Shown: in pieces, positions 51,248-60,361 of the stretch
Numbering within the stretch: the stretch's first letter is position 1
Layout of the letters: each line of letters begins with the position of its first letter
Assembly (NCBI GenBank): GCA_019115455.1
Contig: DXDN01000025.1
Span: forward strand, 62,001 to 126,000
Source: Candidatus Eubacterium faecigallinarum
Lineage (GTDB): Bacteria > Bacillota > Clostridia > Oscillospirales > Acutalibacteraceae
Reading direction: 5' to 3'
DNA length: 64,000 nt
Program-made: the position numbers and the translations under genes
The notes under the pieces: model-generated
Told to the model about the DNA's origin: nothing
Seen by the model: the letters and a program-made list of their open reading frames with translations, nothing else
Databases searched by the model: none

Positions 51248-52300
51248 TTAGAAAATTACCGTTGACACATAAACCGCATAACCGGCTAACATGACGGCTC
51301 CCTGCCATTTCCTGAATTTTCGGCTGACCACGGTGGGTATTACCGCAATTCCTACTGCGGCAAGGCATACCAGCATATCGACAGTTACAGATGATGACGA
51401 AACTGCCAACGCTCCTGTTCCTTTCCCCATTGACACAAAGGAGCACACCGGAAGTATCAGAGTCAGGTCTATTATGTTTGCGCCGAGAATGTTGCCCACG
51501 GAAAGAGCACCAAGCTTTTTTCTGATAGCGGTCAGTGCTGTTACCAGCTCCGGCAGGGAAGTGCCTATTGCTATTGCCACAACGCTTATTACACGCTGGG
51601 GGATATTAAGATTTATAGCAATCTCCGTGCCGTATTCTACCAGCAGATCAGCGCCTACAATTATGCCTGCCGCACCCAGTACAAAAAACGCAATGTTCTT
51701 TGCCCAGTCGCCTTTGGTTGCGGTTGATTTTGTGGGAGTTATATCATCCTCAGGCTGAATTCCGATGCCGTGGGGATCGGGTTCAATCTGGCGGTGCTCT
51801 CTTTTCATTGATATATAGTTTTCAGCAAAAAATATTAAAAATGTAATAATCAGCAGTAATACTCCCACGGTTGAAAGGGTATAATAATCCCCGGTTTCAC
51901 CCTCAAAGGTGAGCTGACGCTTTTCGGTGAAAATGCATCCCCCCACGAGTATTGCAGCCGCCGCAAGCATCATAAACGCCTTGGGAGCGAAATCTCTGCG
52001 CTTTACGGCAAAGGGCATAAACAGTATCAAAAGCCCCATTATTAGTGCTGTGTTTGCCGTAACGGAGCCTATGGCGTTGCCTGCCGCCATATCCACATTG
52101 CCTTTAAGCGTCGCCTGAACACTGACTATCATTTCAGGAAGAGTAGTGGCAATTGAAACTATCGTGGCGCCGATAATAAATTTAGGTACGCCCAGCACCT
52201 CCGCTATCCAGCTCGAACCGTCCACAAACCAGTCTCCGCCCTTAATAATAAGCGCAAGACCGATAAAAAACAGTACGTAAATCAGTATTGTTGCATCCAT
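51248..52300 (-). CDS. Calcium/sodium antiporter, CaCA family (YrbG type)
   Basis: A 350-residue membrane protein with about ten helices in two inverted repeats. Each repeat has the exchanger motif: VPKFIIGATIVSIATTLPEMIVS...GNAIGSVTANTALI and IPQRVISVVAIAIGTSLPELVTA...GNILGANIIDLTLI, containing the ion-binding Glu residues. The middle loop is acidic and His-containing (HRQIEPDPHGIGIQPEDD). It should exchange Ca2+ for Na+ (or K+). The ATG chosen has AAGGTG in front; a GTG three codons earlier overlaps that site. A single gene, divergent from the CapA-like gene. Confidence 0.92.
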   Translation of the reverse strand: MDATILIYVLFFIGLALIIKGGDWFVDGSSWIAEVLGVPKFIIGATIVSIATTLPEMIVSVQATLKGNVDMAAGNAIGSVTANTALIMGLLILFMPFAVKRRDFAPKAFMMLAAAAILVGGCIFTEKRQLTFEGETGDYYTLSTVGVLLLIITFLIFFAENYISMKREHRQIEPDPHGIGIQPEDDITPTKSTATKGDWAKNIAFFVLGAAGIIVGADLLVEYGTEIAINLNIPQRVISVVAIAIGTSLPELVTALTAIRKKLGALSVGNILGANIIDLTLILPVCSFVSMGKGTGALAVSSSSVTVDMLVCLAAVGIAVIPTVVSRKFRKWQGAVMLAGYAVYVSTVIF

Positions 52301-52429
52301 ATTAGTCACCTTGTTTTCTGCTTTTTACTTTGTTTTCTGTTTCTTTCACAATAAAATCAATATTGTGTTAATAATAAAATTATGATACAATTACTTTAAA
52401 ATATAAAAATAATTTGGGCGGTGAGCGCT

Positions 52430-53641
52430 TTGAGCGATAAAAAGAAAAATAAAAATCTGTGGATACTCCTCCCGGTAACACTGGCGCTGGCAGTGTTCAT
52501 AGGCTTGTCAGTCAGCGGTAATATCACAAAAAATTCAGACAAAAATACCCCCACAGCCACCACCGAGGTGTCAGTGGTAAACGAAGACCAGACTCAAAAA
52601 CAAAACGATGAGGTCGTCAACAGTAAGGTTACCCTTGTGGCGGTGGGCGATAATCTCATCCATAACACGCTTATAGCAGCAGGCGAGCAGGAGGACGGAA
52701 GTCTTGACTATACCTCCCTTTATGCGAACATAAAACCGGAGATAGAGAAGGCGGATATCGCTGTAATCGACCAGGAAACAATACTCGGCGGCAGTTCCTT
52801 TGAATATACCGGTTACCCACTGTTTAATTCCCCATGGGAGATCGGCGACGCCGCAATTGACGCCGGCTTTGATATATTCAACTGTGCCACAAACCATACT
52901 ATGGATATGGGCTGGGCAGGAATTGAAAAAGAGCTTGAGTATTTTTCAGGCAAGGAGAATGTTGTGGCCCTCGGTATCAATGCAGATGAAAGGGATTATA
53001 ACTCCATAACTTATTATGAGAAAAATTCAATCACCTTTGCTCTGCTCAATTATACTTTCGGAACAAACGGAATTCCTCTTCCCGAGGACAAGCCGTGGTG
53101 CGTTAACCTACTTGATAAGGACAAGGTTACTGCCGATATCAAGGAAGCCAGGGAAAATGCCGACGTAGTAATAGTCTTTCCGCATTGGGGAACAGAAAAC
53201 AGCCACGACGTGTCTGACTATCAAAAAGAATATACACAATTGTTTTCAGACCTGGGAGTTGATATAGTAATCGGCTGTCATCCCCACGTGCTCCAGCCTG
53301 TGGAGTGGGTTACAAACGAGAGCACCGGCAAAATAATGATTGTATATTATTCCCTGGGCAATTTTATTTCCCATCAGATTGAGCTTGACCAGCTCTGCGG
53401 CGGTATGGCTCAGCTTACAATTGAAAAGCACGGCGACGAGATTGAGATTTCCAGCGCCAAGCTTGTTCCCATAGTTTGCCACTATAACAGGGGAGAAAAT
53501 GACAAATTCGTCTTTGATGTTTACAAGCTCAGCGATTATACAGACGAGCTTGCCGCAAGCCATTCCCAGAGCGGCGGCACGGTGGAGTATTACACAAATC
53601 TTGTTAATGATGTAATTGATGAGGAATTTATAAGTATGTAA
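52430..53641 (+). CDS. CapA-family protein (membrane-anchored)
   Basis: A 403-residue protein with an N-terminal membrane anchor (LWILLPVTLALAVFIGLSV), a Thr/Asn-rich linker and a CapA/PgsA metallophosphatase-like domain: VTLVAVGDNLIHNTLI, DIAVIDQETILGG, FDIFNCATNHTMDMGWAGIEKEL, VIVFPHWGTE and VIGCHPHVLQPVE...YYSLGNFISHQ. The family is tied to poly-gamma-glutamate production or surface polymer work, but no capBCD genes are here, so its role is open. I take TTG behind GCGGTGAG as start; a GTG three codons earlier lies in that site. A single gene before the nitrogen cluster. Confidence 0.88.
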   Translation: MSDKKKNKNLWILLPVTLALAVFIGLSVSGNITKNSDKNTPTATTEVSVVNEDQTQKQNDEVVNSKVTLVAVGDNLIHNTLIAAGEQEDGSLDYTSLYANIKPEIEKADIAVIDQETILGGSSFEYTGYPLFNSPWEIGDAAIDAGFDIFNCATNHTMDMGWAGIEKELEYFSGKENVVALGINADERDYNSITYYEKNSITFALLNYTFGTNGIPLPEDKPWCVNLLDKDKVTADIKEARENADVVIVFPHWGTENSHDVSDYQKEYTQLFSDLGVDIVIGCHPHVLQPVEWVTNESTGKIMIVYYSLGNFISHQIELDQLCGGMAQLTIEKHGDEIEISSAKLVPIVCHYNRGENDKFVFDVYKLSDYTDELAASHSQSGGTVEYYTNLVNDVIDEEFISM

Positions 53642-53710
53642 ATATTGCACAAAATCATTTAACTGTTTTTGCAACGCTCAATTGATATTAAACAAACTTG
53701 TGAAATTGTG

Positions 53711-53739
53711 TTGACAAAAAATATTTGCGTTAGTATAAT
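53711..53739 (+). promoter_or_regulatory. Promoter of glnA
   Basis: Full consensus TTGACA and TATAAT with a 17-base spacer; start near 53746, leader of about 80 bases. Confidence 0.75.
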
Positions 53740-53756
53740 GACATTGTAGTGAGAAC

Positions 53757-53793
53757 GAGGGCGTTCCGCATTAGGCGGAGTGCCCTCTTTTTT
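53757..53793 (+). terminator. Terminator-like attenuator in the glnA leader
   Basis: A 13-bp stem from GAGGGCGTTCCGC to GCGGAGTGCCCTC (two G-U pairs, 5-base loop) followed by TTTTTT lies between the glnA promoter and its start codon. A full terminator in this place means that transcription into glnA needs antitermination. No sensor domain of a known riboswitch class is seen before it. Confidence 0.7.
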
Positions 53794-53825
53794 ATTTGAA
53801 AATTAATTAGAGAGGAGTATTTACT

Positions 53826-55178
53826 ATGAGTAAGTACACAAAGGAAGACATTCTTAAAAGCGCCGAGAAAAATGCCGTTGAATTCATTAGACTTCAGTTT
53901 ACTGATGTTTTCGGTATTATGAAAAATGTGGCTATCACAAGCTCACAGCTTGAAAAAGCGCTTGACAATGAGTGCATGTTCGACGGTTCATCAATTGACG
54001 GCTTTGTTCGAATCGATGAGTCAGATATGTATCTGCATCCGGATTATGACACATGGACGATCTTCCCATGGAGAAAACACCAGAACGCCCAGACAGCCCG
54101 TCTTATCTGCTCCGTATACTGTGCAGATAACAAAACTCCGTTTATGGGTGATCCCAGAAATGTTCTTCAGAAAGTTATGAACGAGGCGGCGGAAATGGGT
54201 TACACATTCAATGTAGGTCCTGAGTGTGAATTCTTCCTCTTTAAACTTGACGAGGACGGAAACCCAACCACAGTTACAGGCGACGAGGGCGGTTACTTTG
54301 ACCTTAACCCTGTTGACCACGGCGAGAACTGCCGCCGTGATATCTGCCTTGCTCTTGAGGAAATGGGCTATACCATCGAAGCTTCTCATCACGAGGTAGC
54401 TGCCGGCCAGCACGAAATCGACTTTAAGTTTGATGAGGTAATGACAACAGCTGACCGTGTAATGACATTTAAACATGTTGTAAAGACCTATGCTACAAAG
54501 CACGGACTTCACGCTACATTTATGCCAAAGCCGGTTTACGGTATTAACGGTTCCGGTATGCATACCAACATGTCACTTATGACTACTGACGAAAACGGAA
54601 AGACCGTTAACGCTTTCTACGATCCTGAAAGTCCTGACGGACTCAGCAAGATTGCCCACAATTTCATTGCCGGTATCCTTGCTCACGTAAAGGGACTTAC
54701 CGTTTACTCAAACCCGACAGTAAACTCATACAAGAGACTTGTTCCGGGATATGAAGCTCCCACATATATTGTTTGGTCTGCTTCAAACCGTTCTTGCCTC
54801 GTTCGTATTCCGGCAGCACGCGGTATGGGTACCCGTGTTGAGCTTCGTTCTCCGGACCCTGCCTGCAACCCGTATCTTGAGATGGCGCTTTGCCTTGCAG
54901 CAGGTCTTGACGGTATAAAGAAAGGAATGGAGCCGGCTCCTGCTGTTGATTACAATGTTTTTGAGCTTACCGATGAGGAGATGGCGGCAAACGGTATTGA
55001 TTGTCTTCCAGGCTCACTTGAGGAAGCTGTAAAGGCTTCTGAGGCTGATCCGTTTATCAGGGAAACAGTAGGCGATCACGTTTTCAATGCTTATACTGAA
55101 GGTAAGAAAAATGAGTGGGATAGCTATCGCACAAAGGTTTCACAGTGGGAGATCGATGAATATATTGTAAGATATTAA
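53826..55178 (+). CDS. glnA: Glutamine synthetase type I
   Basis: A 450-residue enzyme that joins ammonia to glutamate with ATP. Blocks are [18 protein letters not shown], the catalytic loop [23 protein letters not shown], metal site [33 protein letters not shown] and [15 protein letters not shown]. Length (about 450) is that of the GSI-alpha form of Firmicutes, which is not adenylylated and is controlled by feedback and regulators. Ribosome site GAGAGGAG. It heads the nitrogen cluster, behind a promoter and a leader attenuator; amt follows. Confidence 0.97.
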   Translation: MSKYTKEDILKSAEKNAVEFIRLQFTDVFGIMKNVAITSSQLEKALDNECMFDGSSIDGFVRIDESDMYLHPDYDTWTIFPWRKHQNAQTARLICSVYCADNKTPFMGDPRNVLQKVMNEAAEMGYTFNVGPECEFFLFKLDEDGNPTTVTGDEGGYFDLNPVDHGENCRRDICLALEEMGYTIEASHHEVAAGQHEIDFKFDEVMTTADRVMTFKHVVKTYATKHGLHATFMPKPVYGINGSGMHTNMSLMTTDENGKTVNAFYDPESPDGLSKIAHNFIAGILAHVKGLTVYSNPTVNSYKRLVPGYEAPTYIVWSASNRSCLVRIPAARGMGTRVELRSPDPACNPYLEMALCLAAGLDGIKKGMEPAPAVDYNVFELTDEEMAANGIDCLPGSLEEAVKASEADPFIRETVGDHVFNAYTEGKKNEWDSYRTKVSQWEIDEYIVRY

Positions 55179-55208
55179 TTTATCCTCTCTTTTGGCTTTA
55201 TGCCATTA

Positions 55209-55294
55209 GCAAACCGGCATTGGGTATGCCGATGCCGGTTTGCCGTTTCAGGCACAATGGGGTGTCCGTATAATACGGACACCCCTATTTTTTT
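55209..55294 (+). promoter_or_regulatory. Two-hairpin leader between glnA and amt, second hairpin a terminator
   Basis: Hairpin 1 has perfect 12-bp arms (GCAAACCGGCAT / ATGCCGGTTTGC, 55209-55243) and an 11-base loop that holds a second ATGCC, allowing another pairing (GGCAT / ATGCC). Hairpin 2 has perfect 12-bp arms (GGGGTGTCCGTA / TACGGACACCCC, 55259-55285), a 3-base loop and a T-rich tail, so it is a terminator. It ends 36 bases before the amt ATG and no promoter is seen after it. It ends the glnA transcript or acts as an amt attenuator. Confidence 0.7.
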
Positions 55295-55329
55295 GCTTTT
55301 GTCATAGAACAATTAAAGGAGGACTTTTT

Positions 55330-57045
55330 ATGACATTGGAAAGCATAAGTAGTGACGTTTGGGGCATTTGGTTTTTAATCGGTGCGGCATTGGTATTCTT
55401 TATGCAATGCGGATTCGCTATGGTTGAAACAGGCTTTACCCGAGCTAAAAACGCAGGTAACATTATAATGAAAAATCTTATGGATTTTTGTATCGGAACT
55501 GTAGTGTTTATGCTCTTGGGCGGCTCTTTAATGCTTGCAGAGGATTACGTAATGGGACTTATCGGCGTTCCGAATTTGAATATATTCTCTGATTACGGTA
55601 ATTTTGATGCAAAAAGCTTCGTGTTTAACCTTGTTTTCTGTGCTACTGCTGCAACTATCGTATCAGGCGCAATGGCAGAGAGAACAAAGTTCATTACTTA
55701 TTGTATTTACAGCGGAGTTATCAGTGCGGTTATTTATCCCATCGAGGCTGGCTGGGTATGGAACAGCCAGGGCTGGCTGGCAGAATTAGGCTATATTGAT
55801 TTCGCAGGTTCGTCCGTAATTCATATGGTCGGCGGTATAACAGCGTTTATCGGCGCAGCTCTTCTCGGTCCGCGTATCGGTAAATATACAAGAGACAAGA
55901 ACGGCAAGGTTACAAAAGTAAACGCTATACCCGGTCATTCCCTTACAATAGGAGCTTTAGGCTGTTTCGTTCTTTGGTTTGGATGGTACGGATTTAACGG
56001 CGCCGCATGTACATTCCTTGAGGGCGGCGTAGGCTCTCTGGCTTCCGTATTCCTTACCACTACTATTTCACCGGCTGTGGCTTGTTGTGTAACAATGATA
56101 TTCACCTGGATCAAAGACGGCAAGCCCGATGTTTCGATGACCCTTAACGCTTCACTTGCTGGACTTGTAGGTGTAACGGCAGGCTGTGCTAATTTAGACG
56201 CACTTGGCGCAACAGTAGTCGGTGTTGTTTCAGGTATACTTATCGTTGTAGCGGTAGAGTTTATTGACAAGAAACTCCATGTTGACGACCCGGTCGGAGC
56301 TGTTGCTGTTCACTGTGTAAACGGTTTTTGGGGCGGTATCGCAGTTGGTCTGTTAGATACTGAAAGCGGTCTTTTCTACGGCGGAGGCTTTAAGCAGCTT
56401 GGTATCCAGTTTTTAGGCGTACTTTCAATCGCCGCTTACACTGCCGTAACAATGACTATTGTATTCCTTATTCTTAAGAAGACAATCGGTTTGAGAGTCA
56501 GCAAAGAGGAAGAGATACTTGGCCTTGATACAACTGAGCATAATCTTCCGTCAGCGTATGCAGACTTTATGCCTGTAACAAGCTATGTTCCTGAAGTTGA
56601 AATTCCTGTACCTGCCTCAACTCAGAAAGCGCCTGTTGAGAAATCTGTGCCTGTTGAAACATATACTACAAAAACAGACGCAAAACTTACAAAGGTTGTT
56701 ATGATATTTAACCCAACAAGATTTGAAGATATCAAGAACGCAATGAATTCAATCGGCATTACAGGTATGACTGTTACCAATGTAATGGGCTGCGGTGTTC
56801 AGAAGGGACATATCAGAAAGTACCGTGGCGTAGAAATTGAGGAAATGAGCCTGAATCCAAAAATGAAACTTGAAATGGTCGTATCGGCAGTACCTGTTGA
56901 TGAGGTTGTAAAGACTGCGCGCGACGTTCTCTATACCGGAAATATCGGCGACGGAAAGATATTTATTTACGACGTTGAAGATGTTGTGAAAGTAAGAACC
57001 GGAGAAACGGGATACGATGCTCTTCAGGGGGAAGAGGACTTATAA
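55330..57045 (+). CDS. amt: Ammonium transporter fused to a PII domain
   Basis: A 571-residue protein. Residues 1-395 are an Amt/MEP channel with 11 helices: FFMQCGFAMVETGFTRAKNAGNI, the Trp/Phe gate region, and the twin His of the pore (SVIHMVGG and VGAVAVHCVNGFWGG). A linker of about 55 residues (Pro/Val/Glu-rich) leads to a C-terminal PII domain (about 455-571): KVVMIFNPTRFEDIKNAMNSIGITGMTVTNVMGCG, the T loop GVQKGHIRKYRGVEIEEM, and GKIFIYDVEDVVKVRTGETG. The Tyr that is uridylylated in enteric PII (GAEY) is Ile here, so control must be by ligand or 2-oxoglutarate binding. The ATG behind AAAGGAGG was taken. Confidence 0.94.
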   Translation: MTLESISSDVWGIWFLIGAALVFFMQCGFAMVETGFTRAKNAGNIIMKNLMDFCIGTVVFMLLGGSLMLAEDYVMGLIGVPNLNIFSDYGNFDAKSFVFNLVFCATAATIVSGAMAERTKFITYCIYSGVISAVIYPIEAGWVWNSQGWLAELGYIDFAGSSVIHMVGGITAFIGAALLGPRIGKYTRDKNGKVTKVNAIPGHSLTIGALGCFVLWFGWYGFNGAACTFLEGGVGSLASVFLTTTISPAVACCVTMIFTWIKDGKPDVSMTLNASLAGLVGVTAGCANLDALGATVVGVVSGILIVVAVEFIDKKLHVDDPVGAVAVHCVNGFWGGIAVGLLDTESGLFYGGGFKQLGIQFLGVLSIAAYTAVTMTIVFLILKKTIGLRVSKEEEILGLDTTEHNLPSAYADFMPVTSYVPEVEIPVPASTQKAPVEKSVPVETYTTKTDAKLTKVVMIFNPTRFEDIKNAMNSIGITGMTVTNVMGCGVQKGHIRKYRGVEIEEMSLNPKMKLEMVVSAVPVDEVVKTARDVLYTGNIGDGKIFIYDVEDVVKVRTGETGYDALQGEEDL

Positions 57046-57065
57046 ATTAATAACGAAATGAAAGT

Positions 57066-57100
57066 AACACCCTGTTTCAAAAAAAACGGGGTGTTATAAT
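57066..57100 (+). terminator. Terminator after amt
   Basis: A 12-bp stem AACACCCTGTTT / AAACGGGGTGTT (one wobble); the T tract is weak (ATAATTAT). The remaining bases up to the next promoter are AT-rich and hold nothing I can name. Confidence 0.6.
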
Positions 57101-57212
57101 TATACAATCATATTCGTAAAAAGTTGTATAAAAATACAAAAATTAGATATTTTTATGTTAAATCATACATAAATTTACATAACATTAACCAAATTTTCTA
57201 TAACTTGTGGAA

Positions 57213-57242
57213 TTGACGGCATATACATAAGTGTTGTAAAAT
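57213..57242 (+). promoter_or_regulatory. Promoter of the glutamate synthase operon
   Basis: TTGACG and TAAAAT with an 18-base spacer, about 60 bases before the first gene. Confidence 0.5.
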
Positions 57243-57304
57243 TTATATAGCTTATATATTTACTGATAAGCTGTGTTTATTATTTTGATTAAGGAGAAAT
57301 GATT

Positions 57305-58408
57305 ATGCTCAGAGAGGGAGAAATAAGAATTCCTTCCGGTTGCGCCATTGCCGCAATAATAGACAGAAAGGGCAAGCGTATCAACGGCTCGGAAATCATT
57401 AAGTCAATTGCACTTATGCACGACCGTTCCAACGGACTGGGCGGAGGCTTTGCCGCCTACGGGATATATCCCGATCATAAGGACGATTATGCCATTCATG
57501 TTTTCTATGATACTAACGACGCAAGAAAACGCTGCGAGGATTTTTTATTCAGACATTTTAATATAGATGTTGCCGAAAGGATACCCACAAAGCAGGTTCC
57601 CGCTATTGAAAAGGGACCGGATATCTGGCGTTATTTCGGAAAAGCAAACAGAGTACGCATGAAAGATGCAAGACTTGACGAACAGGAATATGTGGCTCAG
57701 TGCGTAACAAGAGTTAATAATGAGATTGAGGGAGCGTATATTTTTTCCAGCGGAAAGAATATGGGTTGCTTTAAAGCAGTAGGATATCCTGAGGATGTGG
57801 GAGAATTCTATATGCTCGACCAGTATGAGGCATATATCTGGACTGCCCACGGACGTTTTCCGACGAATACACCGGGCTGGTGGGGCGGTTCACATCCATT
57901 CAATATTCTTGACTGGTCCATTGTTCATAACGGCGAGATATCATCCTATGACGCCAACAGAAGATATATAGAGCAGTTTGGCTATATCTGCACCATGCAG
58001 ACAGATACAGAAGTTATAACCTATCTTTTTGACCATCTTCTGCGTCATCACAATCTTCCTATCGAGGTTGCCGCCGATGTTCTTACGGCTCCCGAATGGG
58101 ACGAGATAGACAGAATGGACCCTGAAAGAAGGGAATATTTCACCAACCTGCGCTCAATTTATAACGGCGCTCTTGTAAACGGTCCGTTTTCCGTTATCCT
58201 CGGCTCAAACAAGGGTCTGCTGGCTATTAACGACAGACTGAAGCTTCGCTCGCTGACTGCGGCAATCAAGGGCAACAGGGCATATTTTGCCTCCGAGGAA
58301 TCTGCTATCAGGATTATCTGCCCGGACCCCGAAAAGGTTTGGTCCGTATCGGGAGCTGAGCCGGTGTTTATTCCTCTTGAGATTGACGATGAGGAGGTTG
58401 AGGACTGA
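57305..58408 (+). CDS. Glutamate synthase, glutamine amidotransferase subunit
   Basis: A 367-residue class II amidotransferase that hydrolyses glutamine to supply ammonia for glutamate synthase. The catalytic Cys is in PSGCAIAAI near the N-terminus. Unlike PurF the Cys is not next to the initiator Met and would need removal of about 12 residues. The substrate-binding block is YIWTAHGRFPTNTPGWWGGSHPFNILDWSIVHNGEISSYDANRR, and TDTEVITYLFDHLL follows. It equals domain 1 of the large GltB chain, here a separate gene (GlxB-like). The second of two ATGs was taken, as the first is only two bases after AAGGAG. Its stop overlaps the next ATG. Confidence 0.9.
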   Translation: MLREGEIRIPSGCAIAAIIDRKGKRINGSEIIKSIALMHDRSNGLGGGFAAYGIYPDHKDDYAIHVFYDTNDARKRCEDFLFRHFNIDVAERIPTKQVPAIEKGPDIWRYFGKANRVRMKDARLDEQEYVAQCVTRVNNEIEGAYIFSSGKNMGCFKAVGYPEDVGEFYMLDQYEAYIWTAHGRFPTNTPGWWGGSHPFNILDWSIVHNGEISSYDANRRYIEQFGYICTMQTDTEVITYLFDHLLRHHNLPIEVAADVLTAPEWDEIDRMDPERREYFTNLRSIYNGALVNGPFSVILGSNKGLLAINDRLKLRSLTAAIKGNRAYFASEESAIRIICPDPEKVWSVSGAEPVFIPLEIDDEEVED

Positions 58409-59910
58409 TGATAAATTATATTCCCAGAAGATTTACTATAGTTCGTGATAAAGAGCGCTGCATCAACTGCGGCTGCTGTGTTCGTCAGTGTGCCAACGAG
58501 TGCCATTATTTTGACGATGACGCAAAGACAGTTCTGAGCAATTCTGACAACTGCGTTGCATGCCACAGATGTGTGGACCTCTGTCCCACAGGAGCGCTTC
58601 GTATAGAAAAATATGTGTGTGATTACCGTGAGAATGCCAACTGGACTCCTCAGTACCAGCAGGAGATATGCCGCCAGGCTGAAACAGGCTCCACTCTCCT
58701 TTCGGCAATGGGTAATCCAAAACCGTTTCCGATTTACTGGGACAAAATTCTTCTTAACGCTTCCCAGGTAACAAATCCGTCTATTGACCCTCTGCGTGAG
58801 CCAATGGAAATTCGCACCATTCTCGGCAGAAAACCTGAAAAAATCGAAGTTGAGAAAAAGGGCAAATCCGTTACAAAGATGCCGCCCCAGGTTATGCTTG
58901 AGACTCCGATAATGTTCTCAGCTATGAGTTTCGGTTCTATTTCACTTAACGCTCAGAAAACGCTTGCCATGGCGGCAAAGGAGCTGGGAACACTCTTTAA
59001 TACCGGTGAGGGCGGACTTCATCCGGATCTTGTGCCCTTCGGTGATTACGCTGTGGTTCAGGTGGCGTCAGGACGTTTCGGCGTTCATAAAGGCTACCTT
59101 GGAAATTCAAAATTCATTGAGATAAAAATAGGTCAGGGTGCAAAGCCTGGTATCGGCGGACATCTGCCGGGCGAAAAGGTAAATGTTGAAGTATCAAACG
59201 CTCGTATGATTCCCGAGGGCTCTGACGCAATTTCACCTGCTCCGCATCATGATATTTATTCAATCGAGGACCTTCGTCAGCTCATATGGTCGCTCAAGCA
59301 GGCAACAGACGGCAAAAAGCCCGTTTCTGTAAAAATTGCGGCGGTGCATAACGTGGCGGCTATCGTTTCCGGCTGTGCCAGAGCGGGAGCCGATATCGTG
59401 GTTATCGACGGCTTCAGAGGCGGCACGGGAGCGGCGCCTACAAGGATTCGTGACAATGTTGGTATTCCTGTTGAGCTGGCGCTTGCGGCTGCCGACCAAA
59501 GACTTCGTGACGAGGGAATCCGCTCAACAGTTTCGCTTGTTGCAGCCGGTTCGTTCCGTTGCTCTTCCGATATCGTAAAGGCAATTGCCTTGGGCGCTGA
59601 CGCTTGTTATGTTGCGTCTGCGGCGCTTATAGCTATGGGCTGTCATATGTGCCAGACCTGCAACACCGGCAAGTGCAACTGGGGTATTGCAACCCAGCGT
59701 CCTGACCTTACAAGACGTCTTAATCCTGAAATTGCGCATAAAAGAGTTGTTAACCTTATCAATGCCTGGAATCACGAGATTAAGGAGATAATGGGCGGTA
59801 TGGGTATCAACTCCATAGATTCACTCAGAGGCAACAGACTTATGCTCAGAGGTATCGGCTTAACTGAAAAAGAGCTTGAGATACTCGGCATAAAGCATGC
59901 CGGAGAATAA
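58408..59910 (+). CDS. Glutamate synthase, FMN-binding synthase subunit with ferredoxin domain
   Basis: A 500-residue core subunit that makes glutamate from 2-oxoglutarate and ammonia. Residues 10-70 carry two [4Fe-4S] motifs (CINCGCCVRQCANEC and CVACHRCVDLCP). The rest is the FMN barrel of GltB: MFSAMSFGSISLNAQKTLA, GEGGLHPD, GQGAKPGIGGHLPGEKV, SPAPHHDIYSIEDL, VIDGFRGGTGAAPT and the 3Fe-4S Cys group MGCHMCQTCNTGKCNWGIATQ. This split form, with an added ferredoxin domain, is the archaeal/clostridial type of glutamate synthase. It overlaps the amidotransferase gene by one base. Confidence 0.95.
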   Translation: MINYIPRRFTIVRDKERCINCGCCVRQCANECHYFDDDAKTVLSNSDNCVACHRCVDLCPTGALRIEKYVCDYRENANWTPQYQQEICRQAETGSTLLSAMGNPKPFPIYWDKILLNASQVTNPSIDPLREPMEIRTILGRKPEKIEVEKKGKSVTKMPPQVMLETPIMFSAMSFGSISLNAQKTLAMAAKELGTLFNTGEGGLHPDLVPFGDYAVVQVASGRFGVHKGYLGNSKFIEIKIGQGAKPGIGGHLPGEKVNVEVSNARMIPEGSDAISPAPHHDIYSIEDLRQLIWSLKQATDGKKPVSVKIAAVHNVAAIVSGCARAGADIVVIDGFRGGTGAAPTRIRDNVGIPVELALAAADQRLRDEGIRSTVSLVAAGSFRCSSDIVKAIALGADACYVASAALIAMGCHMCQTCNTGKCNWGIATQRPDLTRRLNPEIAHKRVVNLINAWNHEIKEIMGGMGINSIDSLRGNRLMLRGIGLTEKELEILGIKHAGE

Positions 59911-59923
59911 GGAGGTAGAGATT

Positions 59924-60361
59924 ATGAAAAAAGTATTCGCAAGAGAAGAACTTTGCATAAACTGCCGACTTTGCGAGGTTTACTGCAAGACCAATCATTC
60001 AAAATCTAAAGATATTATTAAGGCATATAAATCGGAAAATCCTGCACCTGTAAGCCGTATATCGGTATACGGCGACCGTGTGGCGTCTGTGGCGGTAAAC
60101 TGCCGTCACTGCGATGACCCGGCGTGCGTTAAGGCGTGCATAACAGGCGCTATGACTAAGGATAAAAAAACAGGTATCGTTTCCGTAAACGAGGACAAAT
60201 GCATAGGCTGTATGACCTGCCTTGCCGTTTGTCCCATCGGATGCATCAAGACCGGTGACATTGCCTTTAAGTGCGATTTGTGCGGCGGCGAGGAGCCTGC
60301 CTGTGTTAAGAATTGCCCCAACAGAGCGTTGGTATGGCTTGAAGCAGGAGGTAACAAGTAA
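59924..60361 (+). CDS. 4Fe-4S polyferredoxin subunit of glutamate synthase
   Basis: A 145-residue electron carrier with 16 Cys in four groups: CINCRLCEVYC, CRHCDDPACVKAC, CIGCMTCLAVCP and CDLCGGEEPACVKNCP. This is the HycB/NrfC-like fold binding four [4Fe-4S] clusters. It lies between the FMN subunit and the FAD reductase and likely passes electrons from one to the other. The ATG behind AAGGAGG was chosen; an ATG nine codons upstream lies inside the previous gene. It overlaps the next gene by one base. Confidence 0.93.
   Translation: MKKVFAREELCINCRLCEVYCKTNHSKSKDIIKAYKSENPAPVSRISVYGDRVASVAVNCRHCDDPACVKACITGAMTKDKKTGIVSVNEDKCIGCMTCLAVCPIGCIKTGDIAFKCDLCGGEEPACVKNCPNRALVWLEAGGNK

Noticed and set aside
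55266-55275. TATAAT inside the second amt hairpin as a -10 box
   Set aside because: No fitting -35 hexamer 16-18 bases upstream; the bases are explained by the perfect hairpin.
53757-55294. Leaders of glnA and amt as targets of an ANTAR protein (dual hairpins with A1/G4 hexaloops)
   Set aside because: The loops seen here are of 3, 5 or 11 bases and do not match the hexaloop rule, and no ANTAR gene lies in the window.
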